6,416 nucleotides of DNA from contig QMYL01000059.1 of NCBI GenBank assembly GCA_003662645.1, forward strand, positions 1-6,416. The letters run 5' to 3'. Made by a program: the position numbers and the translations under genes. The number at the start of each line of letters is the position of its first letter. The first letter of the stretch is position 1. Source of the stretch: Candidatus Bathyarchaeota archaeon (GTDB lineage Archaea > Thermoproteota > Bathyarchaeia > Bathyarchaeales > B26-1). Shown here in pieces: positions 5,130-6,416 of this stretch. Under the pieces are notes generated by a model. That model was not told the DNA's origin. It did no database searches and saw only the letters and a list, made by a program, of their open reading frames with translations.

Positions 5130-5831
5130 TTGATCGATCCGGTGCTATTAACCTCGATCTTCCTTCTGGTTACAGCCTCTGGTACACTCATCTTTTATTA
5201 TAAACGGTTGAAGAGAGTACATGATGAGTACATAGAGGCAAAGAGCGTTCTGAAGGAGATAATCCTGAGTTTTAACAAGGACCTTGAGAAGTTGGAGGGG
5301 GAGGTTGAGAGCCTCGCCGAGAGGGTTAAGAGTATACCACCTGGTGGGTACAGCGACGAGCTTGAGAGGTTGAGGAGGGATATAACTCAGGTCAGAAGTG
5401 AGCTGGAGGTTCTCTTAAGCGTTAAGGATAAGGTGAGACTGGGCGTCGAGGAGGTTAGGAGACTGGCTGGGAGGGTTGAGGAAATATCTGAGCAACAGAG
5501 AAACTTAGCCCAGAGGCTCTCAGAGTTAGAGAGGGCTAGACCTGAACTGTTGGGGGCTGAGGGGGCTGGTGTGAAAACCGTGATCCCAATAGTGAGGGAG
5601 AGGGCTCTCGCCCATTTAACCGAGACTGAATTGAAAGTTTTGAGGATACTGGCCGATGAGGGAGAGAAGACGGTCTCCCAGATCCGTGAGAGGATAAAGC
5701 TTACGCGGGAGCATACGGCGCGCTTGATGAAGAAGTTGTACACTCGGGGATATGTTGAGAGGAACACTGAGAGGATCCCCTACGTCTACCGCATAAAGAA
5801 AGAGATGCTTGACATATTGAGGAGTGAATAG
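5130..5831 (+). CDS. Membrane-anchored coiled-coil protein with C-terminal winged helix
   Basis: The 233-residue protein has three parts. A single hydrophobic segment (about 4-23, VLLTSIFLLVTASGTLIFYY) is followed by KRLKR, so the rest should face the cytoplasm. A long charged heptad-like region (about 29-138, interrupted by PPGG at 70-73) should form a coiled coil. A winged helix-turn-helix of MarR-like type follows (about 163-225): LTETELKVLRILADEGEKTVSQI, recognition helix LTREHTARLMKKLYTRGY (191-208) and wing NTERIPYVYRI (212-222). Similar anchor-coil-winged-helix proteins occur in TACK archaea, but I know of no proven function. It could tether DNA to the membrane or act as a membrane-linked regulator. 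The TTG start has a strong ribosome site and a TGA immediately upstream in frame. A palindromic operator candidate covers its predicted transcription start. Confidence 0.87.
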   Translation: MIDPVLLTSIFLLVTASGTLIFYYKRLKRVHDEYIEAKSVLKEIILSFNKDLEKLEGEVESLAERVKSIPPGGYSDELERLRRDITQVRSELEVLLSVKDKVRLGVEEVRRLAGRVEEISEQQRNLAQRLSELERARPELLGAEGAGVKTVIPIVRERALAHLTETELKVLRILADEGEKTVSQIRERIKLTREHTARLMKKLYTRGYVERNTERIPYVYRIKKEMLDILRSE

Positions 5832-5859
5832 GAGTTTAGGCCTCTGGGTCATAAAACCC

Positions 5860-6267
5860 TTACTTGTAAAGGGTTCTCTGGATACTCCTAGGTGCAACCC
5901 TGTAACGGACCCTATTTGATTCCCTTGACCTTACGAGTAAGGCTCTATGTGCGAGACGCGATAGGTATGTCGAAACCGTGCTTAGGCTTATTGGTTCCTT
6001 GACTTCCTCCTCGTAGACTCTCTGGACATCTCTGGCTGAGAACCAGACTATCGGGAAATGCTTCTCTAGGACAAATCTCACCTTGTCGATCTTTGGCATT
6101 TCCCTGTTCTCCTCCCATTCGGGTTGGGCTGTCGGCATACCACCAAGTAATTCAACGATATCGAGGATACGTAGGGCCTTATCCCTAGTCACCCTACCCT
6201 CAAAGGTTATTGTATAACGGTTACCCTGCTCATCGTAGACCTCTACACGCATCTTCCTTGCAGGCAC
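5860..6267 (-). CDS. Small archaeal protein with C-terminal winged-helix domain
   Basis: The chosen start gives 135 residues. The N-terminal part, MRVEVYDEQGNRYTITFEGR then VTRDKALRILDIVELLGG, looks like a beta hairpin followed by a helix. After a variable acidic linker (QPEWEENREMPK) comes a winged helix: KIDKVRFVLEKHFP, WFSARDVQRVYEEE, recognition helix SLSTVSTYLSRLAHRALL and wing VRSRESNRVRYRV. This suggests a DNA-binding regulator with an N-terminal ligand or interaction module; the target is unknown. I recall similar proteins from Crenarchaeota but cannot name the family. The GTG at 6267 is preferred because GGTGAT lies five bases upstream. A TTG at 6273 touches that ribosome site, and an ATG at 6252 is 20 bases from it. 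It converges on the coiled-coil gene with 28 bases between the stops. Its promoter overlaps a palindrome, suggesting autoregulation. Confidence 0.82.
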   Translation of the reverse strand: MPARKMRVEVYDEQGNRYTITFEGRVTRDKALRILDIVELLGGMPTAQPEWEENREMPKIDKVRFVLEKHFPIVWFSARDVQRVYEEEVKEPISLSTVSTYLSRLAHRALLVRSRESNRVRYRVAPRSIQRTLYK

Positions 6268-6272
6268 TGGCA

Positions 6273-6278
6273 ATCACC
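6273..6278 (-). promoter_or_regulatory. Ribosome binding site GGTGAT
   Basis: On the minus strand GGTGAT lies five bases before the GTG at 6267. It matches the 3' part of the archaeal Shine-Dalgarno consensus and favours GTG over the neighbouring TTG and ATG codons. Confidence 0.5.
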
Positions 6279-6296
6279 GAGTTCTTGAGAACCACC

Positions 6297-6313
6297 AGTT
6301 GTAATATACAACT
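6297..6313. promoter_or_regulatory. Palindrome AGTTGTA-ATA-TACAACT over a promoter
   Basis: Perfect seven-base arms AGTTGTA (6297-6303) and TACAACT (6307-6313) enclose ATA. On the minus strand the centre reads TTGTATATTACA, a TATA-like core placed about 25 bases before a start near 6280, fitting the winged-helix gene that begins at 6267. Binding here would compete with TATA-binding protein. It is unrelated in sequence to the GTGAT palindromes. Confidence 0.5.
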
Positions 6314-6331
6314 ATATTTCACATTAGTATA

Positions 6332-6375
6332 TTCACAAGTTATAAGTGATATGGTGAATTGTGAAAATGTGATAT
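6332..6375. promoter_or_regulatory. A/T-rich region with further GTGAT/GTGAA half-sites
   Basis: AGTGATAT (6345-6352) and TGTGATAT (6368-6375) are half of the TGTGATATCACA palindrome and lie 23 bases apart on the same strand. TTCACAA (6332-6338) and TTGTGAA (6359-6365) are an exact inverted pair. The stretch 6314-6416 has no gene and becomes very A-rich at its right end. The neighbour to the right is not visible, so the half-sites may belong to its promoter. Confidence 0.35.
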
Positions 6376-6416
6376 TTCTGAAAAATGGATAAAATTGAAT
6401 AAAAATAGAGAAATTC

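Noticed and set aside
5126..5203. ATG-initiated 25-codon frame overlapping the start of the coiled-coil gene
   Set aside because: The ribosome site is only three bases away, the frame stops quickly and it has no features. The TTG at 5130 fits better.
5211..5257. C/D-box guide RNA candidate (ATGATGA followed by two CTGA boxes)
   Set aside because: The spacing between boxes does not fit an archaeal C/D RNA, and the stretch is inside a well-supported coding region.
5387..5897. Minus-strand frames of 126 and 93 codons opposite the coiled-coil gene
   Set aside because: Leu/Ser-rich complements of a heptad-rich coding sequence. The plus frame has a strong ribosome site and a coherent domain order.

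Overview
The window looks like a chromosomal piece of an archaeon. The protein families that can be named are archaeal: the large subunit of DNA polymerase D (DP2), geranylgeranylglyceryl phosphate synthase (GGGPS, first prenyl transfer of archaeal ether lipids) and an Elf1-type zinc-ribbon transcription elongation factor. PolD is absent from most Crenarchaeota, whereas archaeal Elf1 is known mainly from the TACK/Asgard side of the tree. The combination therefore points to a non-crenarchaeal TACK lineage (Korarchaeota-, Bathyarchaeota- or Aigarchaeota-like). This placement is an inference, not a phylogeny. TTG and GTG starts are frequent, and promoters have the archaeal BRE/TATA layout.

Left part (1-4140): four minus-strand genes. 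Reading leftward these are elf1 (3842-4075), GGGPS (2967-3752), a 103-residue unrecognised four-cysteine protein (2653-2964, two bases after the GGGPS stop), and DP2 (1-2598). DP2 is cut by the window edge before its catalytic aspartates. GGGPS and the small protein look like one transcription unit. DP2 and elf1 each have their own plausible TATA box.

Middle part (4140-5130): a low-GC plus-strand gene of 169 codons, unrecognised, lies between two non-coding stretches of about 270 bp. Both stretches are full of the pentamer GTGAT/ATCAC, arranged as palindromes. The best copy is a perfect TGTGATATCACA at 5088-5099, and a GTGATATCAC overlaps the stop codon of the 169-residue gene. They look like operators for one dimeric DNA-binding protein acting around elf1, the 169-residue gene and the next gene. 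This is the main undescribed feature of the window.

Right part (5130-6416): a plus-strand gene encodes an N-terminal membrane anchor, a long coiled coil and a C-terminal winged helix. It converges on a minus-strand gene for a 135-residue protein with a C-terminal winged helix. The promoter of the latter coincides with a different palindrome, AGTTGTA-ATA-TACAACT, and further GTGAT half-sites lie beyond it. The right half is therefore a small cluster of likely transcription regulators with visible candidate operators. No tRNA, rRNA, CRISPR array or insertion sequence was found.
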